From assembly GCF_018885305.1 (NCBI RefSeq), contig NZ_CP076544.1, positions 2,604,001-2,668,000 of the forward strand: a stretch of 64,000 nt of DNA. The letters run 5' to 3'. The DNA is from Curtobacterium sp. L6-1 (GTDB lineage Bacteria > Actinomycetota > Actinomycetes > Actinomycetales > Microbacteriaceae). The notes under the pieces are model-generated. The model made no database searches, was not told the origin of the DNA, and saw nothing but the letters and a program-made list of their open reading frames with translations. Below, one piece after another: positions 8,063 to 16,762 of the stretch. The position numbers were made by a program, and so were the translations under genes. Numbering within the stretch: position 1 is the stretch's first letter; each line of letters opens with the position of its first letter.

Positions 8063-8267
8063 GCGTGGGTCCCTGCTCGTGGTGCCGACCACCGCGGGCG
8101 ATCGCCGGCGCGGTGCGTGTCCTGGTCCGGCGCGTCCCTGATCGCGCCGAAGGACAAGCCTCGCAGGCCGGGCCCGCGCGGGGTATCCCCGAGAACGGGG
8201 GCGTGCCCGACGAGGACGGGTGTGCAAGCGGTCAGCGGTCCCGGGCACCGCGGACCAGGATGGAGCG

Positions 8268-10193
8268 ATGCGCAGCCGACCCGACCCCGCCTTCGTCCCG
8301 CCCGCGACCGACAGGACCCGGCCGGACCTGCTCGGCACGTTCGGGATGTCGGCCTCGACGCACTGGCTCGCGACGGCGACGGCGCAGTCGGTGCTCGAGC
8401 GCGGGGGCAACGCCTTCGACGCTGCGGTGGCCGGCGCCTTCGTGCTGCACGTCGTGGAGCCGCACCTGAACGGGCCCGGTGGCGACCTCACCGCGGTGTT
8501 CGCGACCGCCGACGACCCCACCCCCGTGGTGCTCGTCGGCCAGGGGCCCGCCCCGACCGGCGCGACGGTCGAGCACTTCCGCGCCGAGGGACTGGACCTC
8601 GTGCCCGGCGCCGGCGCCCTCGCAGCGGCCGTGCCGGGAGCGGTCGACGCCCTGCTCCTGCTCCTCCGCGACCACGGCACGTGGGAACTCGCCGACGTGC
8701 TCGCGCCGGCGATCGGGTACGCCCGCGACGGCCACCCGGTCACAGCGGGCGTGGTCCGGACGATCGGGGCGGTCGCCGACCTGTTCCGGCAGCACTGGCC
8801 GACCTCCGCCGACCGGTGGCTGCCGGGAGGTGCGGCACCGGCCGTCGGGGACGTCGTGCGCAACGAGGCGCTCGCCTCGGTCCTCGACCGGCTCGTCGCG
8901 GCCGGCAGCGCGGACACGGCCAGCACGGACACGGCCAGCGCGGACGCGACCGACGGGGCGGACGCGGGACGGGCCTCCCGGATCGACGCCGCACGCCGCG
9001 AGTGGGCGGAGGGGTTCGTCGCGACCACGGTCGACGCGTTCGTCAGGGCGCCGCACCGCCACTCGTCCGGCACCGACCACGCCGGGGTGCTCCGCGCGGA
9101 GGACCTCGCCGACTTCCGCGCGTCCTACGAGCCGGCGACCACCGCCGAGTTCCGCGGCCACACGATCGCGAAGACCGGGCCCTGGGGGCAGGGGCCGGCG
9201 CTCCTGCAGGCACTGCGGATGCTCGAGCCCCTCGACGACGCACGGCTCGACCCGTCCTCCGAGCTCGGTGCGCACACCGTCGTCGAGGCGCTGAAGCTCG
9301 CCCTCGCCGACCGCGACGCGTACTACGGGGACGGCGACGTGCCGCTCGACGTCCTGCTGTCGGACGCCTACACGGACGACCGGCGCACCTGCATCGGGGA
9401 TCGCGCCTCGGCGACCTTCCGTCCCGGTCGCGTGTCGGGCGTCGAACCGGTGCTGCCGCCACTGCGGACGAGCGTCGACACGACCGGGGTCGCCGGGGTC
9501 GGCGAGCCCACCGTCCCCGGAGCCCGTCGCGGCCCGGTGGACGAGCGGGCCGAGGTCCCCGTCGAGGACCGCGGCGAACCGTTCGTCGCACCGGACGGCG
9601 ACACGCGTGGTGACACGTGCCACATCGACGTCGTCGACCGCTGGGGCAACATCGTCAGCGCGACCCCGTCCGGCGGCTGGCTGCAGTCGTCCCCGACGAT
9701 CCCGGAGCTCGGCTTCTGCCTGGGTACCCGGCTGCAGATGACCTGGCTCGAGGCCGGCACGTCCTCCACCCTCCGGCCCGGAGCGCGCCCGAGGACGACC
9801 CTCACCCCCACGCTCGTCCTGCGCGACGGCGTCCCGGTCGCGGCCCTCGGATCGCCGGGTGGGGACCAGCAGGACCAGTGGCAGCTGCTGTTCCTGCTGC
9901 GGTGGATCGTCGGCGGCTACAGCCCGCAGCAGGCGATCGACGCGCCGGCCCTGCACACGACCGCGTTCCCCGGGTCGTTCTGGCCCCGCACGTGGGAGCC
10001 GGCCGGGCTGGTCGTCGAGGACCGGGTGGGAGACGCGGTGATCGCCGGTCTCGAGGGCAGGGGGCACGTGGTCACACGCGCGGGCGACTGGACCCTCGGC
10101 CGGCTGTCGTGCGTCACGCGTGACCCCGCGACCGGCGTCCTCGGGGCGGCCGCGAACCCGCGTGGGGCACAGGGGTACGCGGCGGGGCGCTGA
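8268..10193 (+). CDS. Gamma-glutamyltransferase-like Ntn hydrolase
   Basis: A 641-residue member of the gamma-glutamyltranspeptidase superfamily, made as a proenzyme that self-cleaves before a Thr. Family features are GGNAFDAAVAGAF (about 46-58), HLNGPGGD, and the processing site GDTCHIDVVDRWGN, where Thr450 is the expected nucleophile. The Ser-Ser glutamate-binding pair of true GGTs is replaced by Arg-Thr-Thr in the PGARPRTTLTPT segment. This suggests a substrate other than glutathione. No signal peptide is evident, so it may be cytoplasmic. The ATG at 8268 was chosen for the conserved N-terminus; CAGGAT lies 6 nt upstream. A repeated Asp-Thr-Ala-Ser stretch near 220 is a low-complexity insert. 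Confidence 0.82.
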   Translation: MRSRPDPAFVPPATDRTRPDLLGTFGMSASTHWLATATAQSVLERGGNAFDAAVAGAFVLHVVEPHLNGPGGDLTAVFATADDPTPVVLVGQGPAPTGATVEHFRAEGLDLVPGAGALAAAVPGAVDALLLLLRDHGTWELADVLAPAIGYARDGHPVTAGVVRTIGAVADLFRQHWPTSADRWLPGGAAPAVGDVVRNEALASVLDRLVAAGSADTASTDTASADATDGADAGRASRIDAARREWAEGFVATTVDAFVRAPHRHSSGTDHAGVLRAEDLADFRASYEPATTAEFRGHTIAKTGPWGQGPALLQALRMLEPLDDARLDPSSELGAHTVVEALKLALADRDAYYGDGDVPLDVLLSDAYTDDRRTCIGDRASATFRPGRVSGVEPVLPPLRTSVDTTGVAGVGEPTVPGARRGPVDERAEVPVEDRGEPFVAPDGDTRGDTCHIDVVDRWGNIVSATPSGGWLQSSPTIPELGFCLGTRLQMTWLEAGTSSTLRPGARPRTTLTPTLVLRDGVPVAALGSPGGDQQDQWQLLFLLRWIVGGYSPQQAIDAPALHTTAFPGSFWPRTWEPAGLVVEDRVGDAVIAGLEGRGHVVTRAGDWTLGRLSCVTRDPATGVLGAAANPRGAQGYAAGR

Positions 10194-10201
10194 GCCGAGC
10201 C

Positions 10202-10233
10202 GGACACGCGACCCGAGCCCGACTCGCGTGTCC
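10202..10233. terminator. Hairpin after the GGT-like gene
   Basis: GGACACGCGA (10202-10211) and TCGCGTGTCC (10224-10233) pair over 10 bp with a 12-nt loop, 8 bp after the stop codon. No T-tract follows. Confidence 0.55.
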
Positions 10234-10353
10234 CGGGCCCGTCGGACCCGGCCGACCGCCGCGACGCCCTAGCCTGGGGGCCCGACCGGCCCCACGTCGC
10301 CCCGGCGACACCGGGCCCCGGTCCCGGTTCTCCCGACGGTACGGAGCGCGATC

Positions 10354-11154
10354 GTGTCCCTTCCCCACCCGAGCGACGCGGGCCGACGCGTGCGCCTCGG
10401 TGTCATCGTCCCCGCCTGGAACGAGGCCCGGCTGATCGGCAGCCTGCTCGACGCGCTCCGGACGCAGGACGACACCGACTTCACCGTCGTCGTCTGCGAC
10501 AACGGCTCGACCGACGGCACGGGGCAGATCGTCGCCGACCACGTCCGCCGGTACGGGCTCCCCTGGCACGTCGTCGTCGAGCACCAGAAGGGCACCGGCG
10601 CCGCTGCCGACACGGCCGCCCGCGCCGCGATCGCCGCCGGCTGCACGCACCTCGCGCGGACCGACGCCGACTGCCTGCCGGCCGCGGACTGGACGGCCAC
10701 CGTGAAGCGCCTGTTCACCGAGACGGACGACCAGTTCGTCGGCGGGCTCACGCTGCCGCGGCGGGACGACATCGCCGTCGGGCCGGTCCGCTACCGGTTC
10801 CTCTGCGCCGTCAACGAGTTCGCGATCTGGTGCGGCCGGTTCCTGCCGGAGAACCGGGGCCCGCAGTACCGGGGGCCGTACGTGATGGTGGCGGGGAACA
10901 ACCTCGCCATCGCGTCCGAGCTGTACGAGCGGGTCGGCGGGTTCCCGCGGAAGGCGATCGAGGACACCCACGAGGACCGCGACCTGACGAACGCCGTCCG
11001 CCGGGTCACCGACCGGTACGGGCTGCACCGCTCGATGGTCGTGTCGATGTCGGTCCGCCGCATCCAGGTGTGGGGTCTCGTCCGGTCGCTCGCCTGGTAC
11101 GCCGGCCACCGGTACCGGCCGGGAGCCGGCAGCGCCGTGGACGTGCGGCCGTGA
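10354..11154 (+). CDS. Family 2 glycosyltransferase
   Basis: A 266-residue GT-A fold transferase without membrane segments. It begins with VIVPAWNEARLI (about 15-26), has the nucleotide-sugar region CDNGSTDGT (about 49-57), and the metal-binding RTDADCLP (about 102-109) with the DxD motif. A downstream EDTHEDRDL segment carries the acidic catalytic residues typical of GT2. The GTG at 10354 has GGAG with 7-nt spacing. A TAGCCT at 10270-10275 may be the -10 of the operon. Its TGA overlaps the GTG of the P450 by four bases. Its co-translation with a P450 and an epimerase suggests glycosylation of a small lipid-like molecule; the product is unknown. Confidence 0.85.
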   Translation: MSLPHPSDAGRRVRLGVIVPAWNEARLIGSLLDALRTQDDTDFTVVVCDNGSTDGTGQIVADHVRRYGLPWHVVVEHQKGTGAAADTAARAAIAAGCTHLARTDADCLPAADWTATVKRLFTETDDQFVGGLTLPRRDDIAVGPVRYRFLCAVNEFAIWCGRFLPENRGPQYRGPYVMVAGNNLAIASELYERVGGFPRKAIEDTHEDRDLTNAVRRVTDRYGLHRSMVVSMSVRRIQVWGLVRSLAWYAGHRYRPGAGSAVDVRP

Positions 11155-12344
11155 CGGCCGTCGACGCCCGGGCCGCGCGCCGGGCCACCCGCGAGGACCG
11201 CCGCGTCGTCCTGCACGCGCACCGGGCCGGCTACCTGGCGCTGCGCGGCATCACGCGCCTGGGCCGGGTGGTGCGGGTGCCGGGGGTCGGGGTCGTCGTG
11301 AGCGACGCCGCACGCATGCGCCAGATCCTGCTCGACCCCACCACGTACTCGAAGGTCGGGCCGGGAGGCTCGGACCAGCTCTGGACGCCGATCATCGGTC
11401 CGCGCGGCCTGCTCAACATGGACGGGGAGGAGCACGCGCACCTGCGGCGGAAGCTCACCCCGCTGTTCTCCCAGCGGTTCCTCCGCAGCATCGTGGACGA
11501 GGTCCTGACGCCGGAGATGGCCCGCTTCGAGGCCGCCCTGGCCCGGCACGAGGACGTCGACGTCGTGGCGGTCATCGAACGGGCCGCGGCGCGCATCATC
11601 TGTCGACTGACCGGCTACCCGGAGGCCGACGCCGCCGCGCAGCTCGCCCGGGCGCGGGAGATCCTGGGCTTCGTGACGCTGACGACGAAGCAGTTCTCGG
11701 ACGCGCAGCTCGCGGTCGTGCACGACAAGCTCGCCGTCCTGAACGAGAGCACCCGCGCGGCCTACCGGAGTGCCGCCCCCGGCACGGTCCCTGCGCTCAT
11801 GCGAGCCGAGGGGATCACCGAGGACGACACCGTCTCGGTCGTCACGGCGATGATCGTCGCGGGGACGGAGACCATCGTCAGCTTCGCCCCGCGCTTCACG
11901 AACCTGGTGGTCGAGTCCGGGCACCTCGCACACCTGGCCCAGCACCCCGAGGACGTCCCGACCGCCGTCGCCGAGGCGATGCGCGTGACCGTCCCGTCCC
12001 CCGTGATGATCCGGAGCGTCCTCCGCGACCACCGTGTCGACGGCGTCCGGGTCCGTGCCGGCGAGCGGATGGTCCTGGCGAACATCTTCGCGTGCGCCCG
12101 GGCCGGCGACTTCGACCCGTTCCGCCCCGTGCCGAAGGAGATGCGGCAGCTCTGGTTCGGTGCCGGTGCGCACTTCTGCATCGGGATGCCGCTGGCGACC
12201 CTCGAGGCCGAGGTCTTCGCCGCCGCCCTCGCCCGGGCCGCGGCAGCCGGACCGATCCGCGTCGTCACCCGCGTCCGGAAGCAGCGCACGATGGCGGCCT
12301 CGTACCGTCGGCTCGTCATCCGCTCCGAGGCGGCCGCCCGGTGA
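11151..12344 (+). CDS. Cytochrome P450
   Basis: A 397-residue soluble bacterial P450. The heme-binding loop FGAGAHFCIG contains the axial ligand Cys343. The I-helix oxygen-activation motif is AGTET (about 237-241). The K-helix ExxR is EAMR. The C-helix region HAHLRRKLTPLFS carries the heme-propionate-binding His/Arg pattern. The GTG start overlaps the glycosyltransferase stop, and its own stop overlaps the next start, both as GTGA. No ferredoxin or reductase is encoded nearby, so electron partners must come from elsewhere. Oxidation of a polyketide, terpenoid or fatty-acid-type substrate is possible; the sequence alone does not say which. Confidence 0.92.
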   Translation: MTAVDARAARRATREDRRVVLHAHRAGYLALRGITRLGRVVRVPGVGVVVSDAARMRQILLDPTTYSKVGPGGSDQLWTPIIGPRGLLNMDGEEHAHLRRKLTPLFSQRFLRSIVDEVLTPEMARFEAALARHEDVDVVAVIERAAARIICRLTGYPEADAAAQLARAREILGFVTLTTKQFSDAQLAVVHDKLAVLNESTRAAYRSAAPGTVPALMRAEGITEDDTVSVVTAMIVAGTETIVSFAPRFTNLVVESGHLAHLAQHPEDVPTAVAEAMRVTVPSPVMIRSVLRDHRVDGVRVRAGERMVLANIFACARAGDFDPFRPVPKEMRQLWFGAGAHFCIGMPLATLEAEVFAAALARAAAAGPIRVVTRVRKQRTMAASYRRLVIRSEAAAR

Positions 12345-13255
12345 CGACCGTCGCGGTGACCGGGGGGAGCGGGTTCATCGGCGGGCACGTCATCGCGGCC
12401 CTGCGACGGGACGGCCACCGGGTCGTCGACGTCGGCCGTCGTCCGGGCCGGGGTGGTGCCGACGAGCACGTGCACGTCGACCTCGCCGCCGGGCGTGCGG
12501 GGGTGCCACGGCTCGGGGACGTCCCGCTCGTGCACTGCGCCGCCGAGGTGCGCGACGGCTTCGAGCGGGGCGTGCTCGAGCGGAACCTCCGGATCATGGA
12601 CGCCGCGCTCGGCCTCACGACCGGGCGGCTCGTGCACGTCAGCTCGTCGTCGGTCTACGACCTCGCGCGTCCCTCGGTCGATGCACGACCCGCCGAGGCG
12701 ACCGGACGGTACCGCTGGTTCGGCACCTACGGCGAGGCGAAGTACGCGAACGAGCGGCAGCTCGTGGAGGCGCGGCGCGAGTCCGCCGTCATCCTCCGGC
12801 CCCACGCCGTGTACGGCCCCGGCGACGGCACGCTGCTCCCGCGGGTGCTGCACGCCTCCCGTCGCGGGGTCCTGCCCCTCCCGCTCCGCGGGCGGGCACC
12901 GCACGCGCTCACCTGGGTCGACAACCTCGCCGGCGCCGTGCTCGCCGCGCTCCGGACGGACACCGCCGGCACGCACGCGCTGAACGTCACGGACGGTGAC
13001 CCGGTGCCGATCGGAGACGCGTTCCGCGCGGTGGTCGGCCGACCGTTGCGGGTCCTGCACGTGCCGATGCGGACGGCGCGCCACGTCGCCGTGGTCACCC
13101 GTGGGCGGTTCGGGATCTCGCCGTACTCGGTGCGGCAGCTCGGCCTCGAGCGGACCTACGACCTCACCGCCACGACCGAGCTGCTCGGCTGGGTCCCCGA
13201 GCCGGGGACGGTCGATCGGCTCGCGACCCTGCACCCGCCGACCCCCGAGGCCTGA
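12341..13255 (+). CDS. NAD-dependent epimerase/dehydratase in the P450 operon
   Basis: A 304-residue extended SDR. The GGSGFIGGH motif at residues 8-16 binds NAD(P). HVSSSSVYD (about 100-108) supplies the catalytic Ser, and the YGEAKYANE segment carries Tyr and Lys of the active site. RPHAVYGPGDGTLLPR is the typical substrate-loop sequence of 3-beta-hydroxysteroid dehydrogenase and nucleotide-sugar epimerase relatives. It is the third gene of a coupled GT2-P450-SDR unit with four-base overlaps. It may process the sugar donor or oxidise the P450 product; these alternatives cannot be separated here. Confidence 0.86.
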   Translation: MTTVAVTGGSGFIGGHVIAALRRDGHRVVDVGRRPGRGGADEHVHVDLAAGRAGVPRLGDVPLVHCAAEVRDGFERGVLERNLRIMDAALGLTTGRLVHVSSSSVYDLARPSVDARPAEATGRYRWFGTYGEAKYANERQLVEARRESAVILRPHAVYGPGDGTLLPRVLHASRRGVLPLPLRGRAPHALTWVDNLAGAVLAALRTDTAGTHALNVTDGDPVPIGDAFRAVVGRPLRVLHVPMRTARHVAVVTRGRFGISPYSVRQLGLERTYDLTATTELLGWVPEPGTVDRLATLHPPTPEA

Positions 13256-13317
13256 GCCCGGGCCCGGGCCCGGCCCGGTCCGGAGGTCCGGAGGCCCGGC
13301 CCAGAGGCTCCGGACGA

Positions 13318-14361
13318 CTAGAGCGTCGGGACGACCACCGCGCGACCGGACAGCTCGCCGGCCTCGAGCTTCCGGTAGGCCTCGAGCGCGTCGCCGAGGG
13401 CGTACCGCTCGACGTCCGGCACGATCTGCCCGGCGCGGTACATCGCCACGACGTCGTGCAGGTCCTCGATGGTGCCCCAGTAGGTGTTCGTGATCGTCGA
13501 CTCGTACGGCGTCGCGAAGAAGTTCCACTCGGTGGTGCCGCCGGCGATGCCGACGACCGTGAACCGTCCGCCGACGGCCATCGACCCCTGCGCCAGGCGG
13601 ATGGTCGGGGTCGCGCCGACGAAGTCGAACGCCGCGTCGACGCCCTTCCCGCCGGTGATCTCGCGGATGCGCGCCGCCTGGTCCGGGCCGCCCGGGACGG
13701 TGACCGCACCACGTTCGGCAGCGCGGGCCATGGCGTCCTCCTTCATGTCCGTCGCGATGACGGTCGCGCCGGTCAGGGCGGTGAGGATCTGCACGGCGAT
13801 CTGCCCGAGGCCGCCGAGGCCGACGACGAGGGCGTACTTGCCGCCGCCGGCCAGGTTCGGCAGAGAGTTCTTGACCGCGTGGTACGGCGTGAGGGCCGCG
13901 TCGCTGAGGGGCGCGGCCGCGATCGGGTCGGCGTCGCCGAGGGGGACGAGGTTGCGTGCGGGGACGGTCACGTACTCCGCCATCCCGCCGTCGCGCCCGA
14001 GACCGATGCCCATGTACGGGTTCGTGGCCGCGTTCTCGCAGTAGGTGTCCTGGCCCTTGGAGCAGTACCGGCAGTGGCCGCACCCGACGGGACCGTAGAC
14101 GAGGTGGGCATCGCCCTCGGCGAACCCGGTCACGCCGTCGCCGACGGACTCGACCCAGCCGGAGTTCTCGTGGCCGAGCACGAAACCGGGGCGCTGGGCA
14201 CCGGGCTGCCCCTCCTGGAACTCGCGGTACACGGCGACGTCGGAGTGGCACGCACCCGCACCGGCGACCTTGAGGAGCACCTCCCCGGGCCCGGGTGTGG
14301 GCTTCTCGACCTCGGTAAGGGAGGGGAACGTCTGGTACTGCTCGAACACGACTGCACGCAT
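13318..14361 (-). CDS. NAD(P)-dependent zinc alcohol dehydrogenase
   Basis: A 347-residue medium-chain dehydrogenase. Catalytic zinc ligands are in GACHSDVAVY (Cys near 38) and GHENSG (His near 64). The structural zinc cluster is CGHCRYCSKGQDTYC (about 92-106). VGLGGLGQ (about 172-179) is the Rossmann loop, followed by ATDMKED, whose acidic residue suggests NAD preference. The ATG at 14361 lacks an obvious strong ribosome-binding site. It is convergent with the P450 operon and probably separate from it. It resembles actinobacterial AdhP/AdhA-type enzymes acting on simple alcohols or aldehydes. Confidence 0.87.
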   Translation of the reverse strand: MRAVVFEQYQTFPSLTEVEKPTPGPGEVLLKVAGAGACHSDVAVYREFQEGQPGAQRPGFVLGHENSGWVESVGDGVTGFAEGDAHLVYGPVGCGHCRYCSKGQDTYCENAATNPYMGIGLGRDGGMAEYVTVPARNLVPLGDADPIAAAPLSDAALTPYHAVKNSLPNLAGGGKYALVVGLGGLGQIAVQILTALTGATVIATDMKEDAMARAAERGAVTVPGGPDQAARIREITGGKGVDAAFDFVGATPTIRLAQGSMAVGGRFTVVGIAGGTTEWNFFATPYESTITNTYWGTIEDLHDVVAMYRAGQIVPDVERYALGDALEAYRKLEAGELSGRAVVVPTL

Positions 14362-14470
14362 GCCATCAAAACTACACCTGTCGTCCATCTCGGACCAGGC
14401 CCCGGGCGACGGGTGGACCGGCGGCACGGTCAGGCCGCCGCACCCTGCGTACTCGCCGGGAACGGGTTGC

Positions 14471-14486
14471 GAGAACGAGCGTTCTC
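14471..14486. promoter_or_regulatory. GAAC-N4-GTTC palindrome upstream of osmC-type gene
   Basis: GAGAACG-AG-CGTTCTC is a perfect inverted repeat. Its GAAC-N4-GTTC core matches the core of Gram-positive LexA boxes, but the flanking bases are A/T instead of the usual C/G. It lies 58 bp before the OsmC start and 110 bp before the divergent dehydrogenase start, so it could serve either. Confidence 0.4.
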
Positions 14487-14543
14487 CGGTTGACTCGACC
14501 CAGGGCCAGCGAGGCCCGCACCCCCATGACGAAAGGAGCGGTC

Positions 14544-14984
14544 ATGCCCACGCGCACCGCACGCACCGCCTGGAACGGCGGCCTCAACGACGGCTCCGGC
14601 CAGGTCGAACTGTCCAGCTCGAAGGTCGGCACCTACGACGTGTCCTTCCCGAAGCGCGCCGCCGACGAGGCCGGTGGCACCACCAGCCCCGAGGAGCTCA
14701 TCGCCGCAGCGCACTCCGCCTGCTACGCCATGCAGTTCTCCGCCGTGCTCGGCGAGGCCGGCGGCACCGTCGAGGCGCTCGACGTCAAGGCCGACGTCTC
14801 CCTCGGCCCGGACTCGGCCGGCGGCTTCAAGCTCACCGGCATCGTCCTCACCGTCCACGGCGAGGTCTCCGGCATCGACGAGGCGGCCTTCCTCGAGGCG
14901 GCCGACGTGGCCAAGGCGACCTGCCCGGTCAGCAAGGCCCTCACCGGCGTCGAGATCACGCTGAACGCGACGCTCGAGCAGTAG
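14544..14984 (+). CDS. OsmC/Ohr family peroxiredoxin
   Basis: A 146-residue thiol peroxidase of the OsmC/Ohr family, which reduces organic hydroperoxides in the cytoplasm. The peroxidatic Cys60 lies in AAHSACYAM and the resolving Cys127 in KATCPVSKAL; both are in their family positions. TSPEELIAAAHS is the conserved helix start. The ATG at 14544 follows a strong AAAGGAG site; an upstream in-frame ATG at 14490 was not used because it lacks one. Preceded by a GAAC-N4-GTTC palindrome and followed by a 39-bp hairpin. Confidence 0.92.
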   Translation: MPTRTARTAWNGGLNDGSGQVELSSSKVGTYDVSFPKRAADEAGGTTSPEELIAAAHSACYAMQFSAVLGEAGGTVEALDVKADVSLGPDSAGGFKLTGIVLTVHGEVSGIDEAAFLEAADVAKATCPVSKALTGVEITLNATLEQ

Positions 14985-15014
14985 GCGCTCGCGCACCACG
15001 ACGCGCAGCAGCTG

Positions 15015-15053
15015 ACGGGAGGCCCCCCACCGGACCGGTGGGGGGCCTCCCGT
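15015..15053. terminator. Perfect 19-bp hairpin after the OsmC gene (GACGGGAGGC family)
   Basis: ACGGGAGGCCCCCCACCGG, a single A, and the exact reverse complement form a 39-bp near-palindrome 31 bp after the OsmC stop. There is no T-tract. The outer stem matches five other hairpins in this window. Confidence 0.75.
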
Positions 15054-15086
15054 CCGTCTCCCGGTCGCGGCATGCAGAATGGTCCG

Positions 15087-16589
15087 ATGGCCGACCAGCA
15101 CCTCCCCGGCCCGCGGCCGGGCCGTCCGCCCCGACCGCGCCCGAAGGCGCGGAGCGTCGCCCAGCACGACATGCGGGACATCCGGGCCCGCCTCCGCGGC
15201 ACGATCTACGAGCACGTGACGCCGGACACCCGGTCGCTGCGTGAGCAGTACTCGGCCCGGCAGATCGTCGACTTCTGCCTCGACCTGGCCGAGGTGATGC
15301 TCGCCTCCGGTGCCGACACCCGGAGCGTCGAGACCGCCGTGATCGCGGTCGCCACGAAGTGGAACCTGGCACCGCTCGACCTCGACTTCTCCGGCAGTGC
15401 CGTGACGATCCAGTACTCCCCCACCGAGGGTCCGCCGCTCGTCAAGGTCCGCAGCACCCGGTCCGACGGCGCCGACCTGGCCCGGCTGGCCTGGGCGAAC
15501 CAGATCGTCGACGACGTCATCCACGACGACCGCGACATGACCAGCGCCGTGAGCGCCCTCGTGGCCGTGCTCCGGATGCCGCCACGGTGGCCGACGTGGC
15601 TCGCGGACGTCGGGCTGTCGATCCTCGGCACCTCGATCGCGGTGCAGGCCGGCGGCGGGTGGCGGGCCGGCCTCGGCGCGTTCGTCCTCATGCTCGGGAT
15701 CATCGTCTCCGGCCGGTGGCTGACCGGTCGGGGCTACCCGCAGTTCTTCGTCTCCGGGGCGCAGGGTGCCGTCGCCTCGGTGATCGGCACGCTCGCCATC
15801 TGGGCGGGCGTGCTCACCCCGACCGGGGCCGCGACGATGGTGGCCGCGCTCGTGGTGCTCCTGCTCCCGCACGTGCAGCTCGTCACGTGGGCGCAGGACG
15901 CGATCTCCGGGTTCCGCGCCATGGCGGTCGCCCGGGCCTTCACGATCGGCATGCTCATCGCCGCCATCGTGGTCGGGGTGCCGGCCGGCATCGCGGTGAC
16001 GCACTGGCTCCGGCTCGAGGTCGATCCGTCCGGCATCGTCACGCAGACCCTGCCGCTCTGGGCGTCCCTGTCGCTGACCGTGGTCTCGGCGGGGGCGAAC
16101 TGCTTCGTGCAGCAGGCGAGCGCCCGGGTGATCCCGTACGCGGTCGTGCTCTCCGTGGTGGCCGGGGCGGCGCTCTGGCAGCTCAAGGCGTTCGGGCTCC
16201 CGCTGCTCGGCGCGACCTTCGTGGCCTCGGTGCTGCTCGGTGTCCTGTCCACCTACGCGGCGGTGCGGGTGCGCACGGCCGTGGCGGCGATCGCGGTCCC
16301 GGCGTTCTGCGGGGCCCTGCTGCCCGGTGTCGCGGTGTCGAACGCGCTGCTCAACGTCATGAGCGGGAAGTCGAGCTCGGTGCTGGACTTCGGGTCGGCG
16401 GTGACCGTGGCGCTGGCGATCGGCGCCGGCCTGGTGCTCGGCGGGTTGTTCGCGACGCCGGGTGCCCGCCGCGCCCTGCGCCGTGGTCGTCGCATCGAGG
16501 TGCACTCGGTCCACAACGACACGACCGCGCTCCCGGTCATCCGCGACTCCGGCTACGACCCGGGCAACGGCTCCGTCCCGCGCTGGTGA
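15087..16589 (+). CDS. ThrE-type threonine/serine exporter family protein
   Basis: A 500-residue membrane protein combining both halves of the Thr/Ser exporter (ThrE) family. A soluble region of about 160 residues contains SGADTRSVETAV and a conserved DFSGSAVTIQY segment, followed by about ten membrane helices in two blocks (from about 170 and from about 330). Export of small amino acids is the known role of Corynebacterium ThrE. The ATG at 15087 has no Shine-Dalgarno, but CAGAAT ends 6 nt before it, compatible with a leaderless transcript. A hydrophilic C-terminal tail of about 40 residues ends the protein. Confidence 0.84.
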   Translation: MADQHLPGPRPGRPPRPRPKARSVAQHDMRDIRARLRGTIYEHVTPDTRSLREQYSARQIVDFCLDLAEVMLASGADTRSVETAVIAVATKWNLAPLDLDFSGSAVTIQYSPTEGPPLVKVRSTRSDGADLARLAWANQIVDDVIHDDRDMTSAVSALVAVLRMPPRWPTWLADVGLSILGTSIAVQAGGGWRAGLGAFVLMLGIIVSGRWLTGRGYPQFFVSGAQGAVASVIGTLAIWAGVLTPTGAATMVAALVVLLLPHVQLVTWAQDAISGFRAMAVARAFTIGMLIAAIVVGVPAGIAVTHWLRLEVDPSGIVTQTLPLWASLSLTVVSAGANCFVQQASARVIPYAVVLSVVAGAALWQLKAFGLPLLGATFVASVLLGVLSTYAAVRVRTAVAAIAVPAFCGALLPGVAVSNALLNVMSGKSSSVLDFGSAVTVALAIGAGLVLGGLFATPGARRALRRGRRIEVHSVHNDTTALPVIRDSGYDPGNGSVPRW

Positions 16590-16682
16590 CCGCGGCACCC
16601 GGCCGCGGGGCCCGGACGCGGGTGCCCAGCCGCCGCGGATGCCCAGCCGCCGCGGGTGCCGTCGCGCGGCTGCCCGGACGCA

Positions 16683-16746
16683 GGACTCGCGCCGAGCGAC
16701 ACGACGCGGCCGGCTGGCTGCGTGTCCTGTCGCCCGGCGCGAGTCC
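16683..16746. terminator. Long imperfect hairpin between convergent ThrE and DUF2795 genes
   Basis: GGACTCGCGCCG (16683-16694) pairs with CGGCGCGAGTCC (16735-16746); GCGACA and TGTCGC inside extend the stem. It lies between two convergent stop codons. Confidence 0.6.
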
Positions 16747-16762
16747 GGTGGAGGCCCGTGCC

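Noticed and set aside
14471..14486. Confident LexA box
   Set aside because: Core matches but the outer C/G of the consensus is missing and the adjacent genes are not typical SOS genes; kept only as a candidate site.
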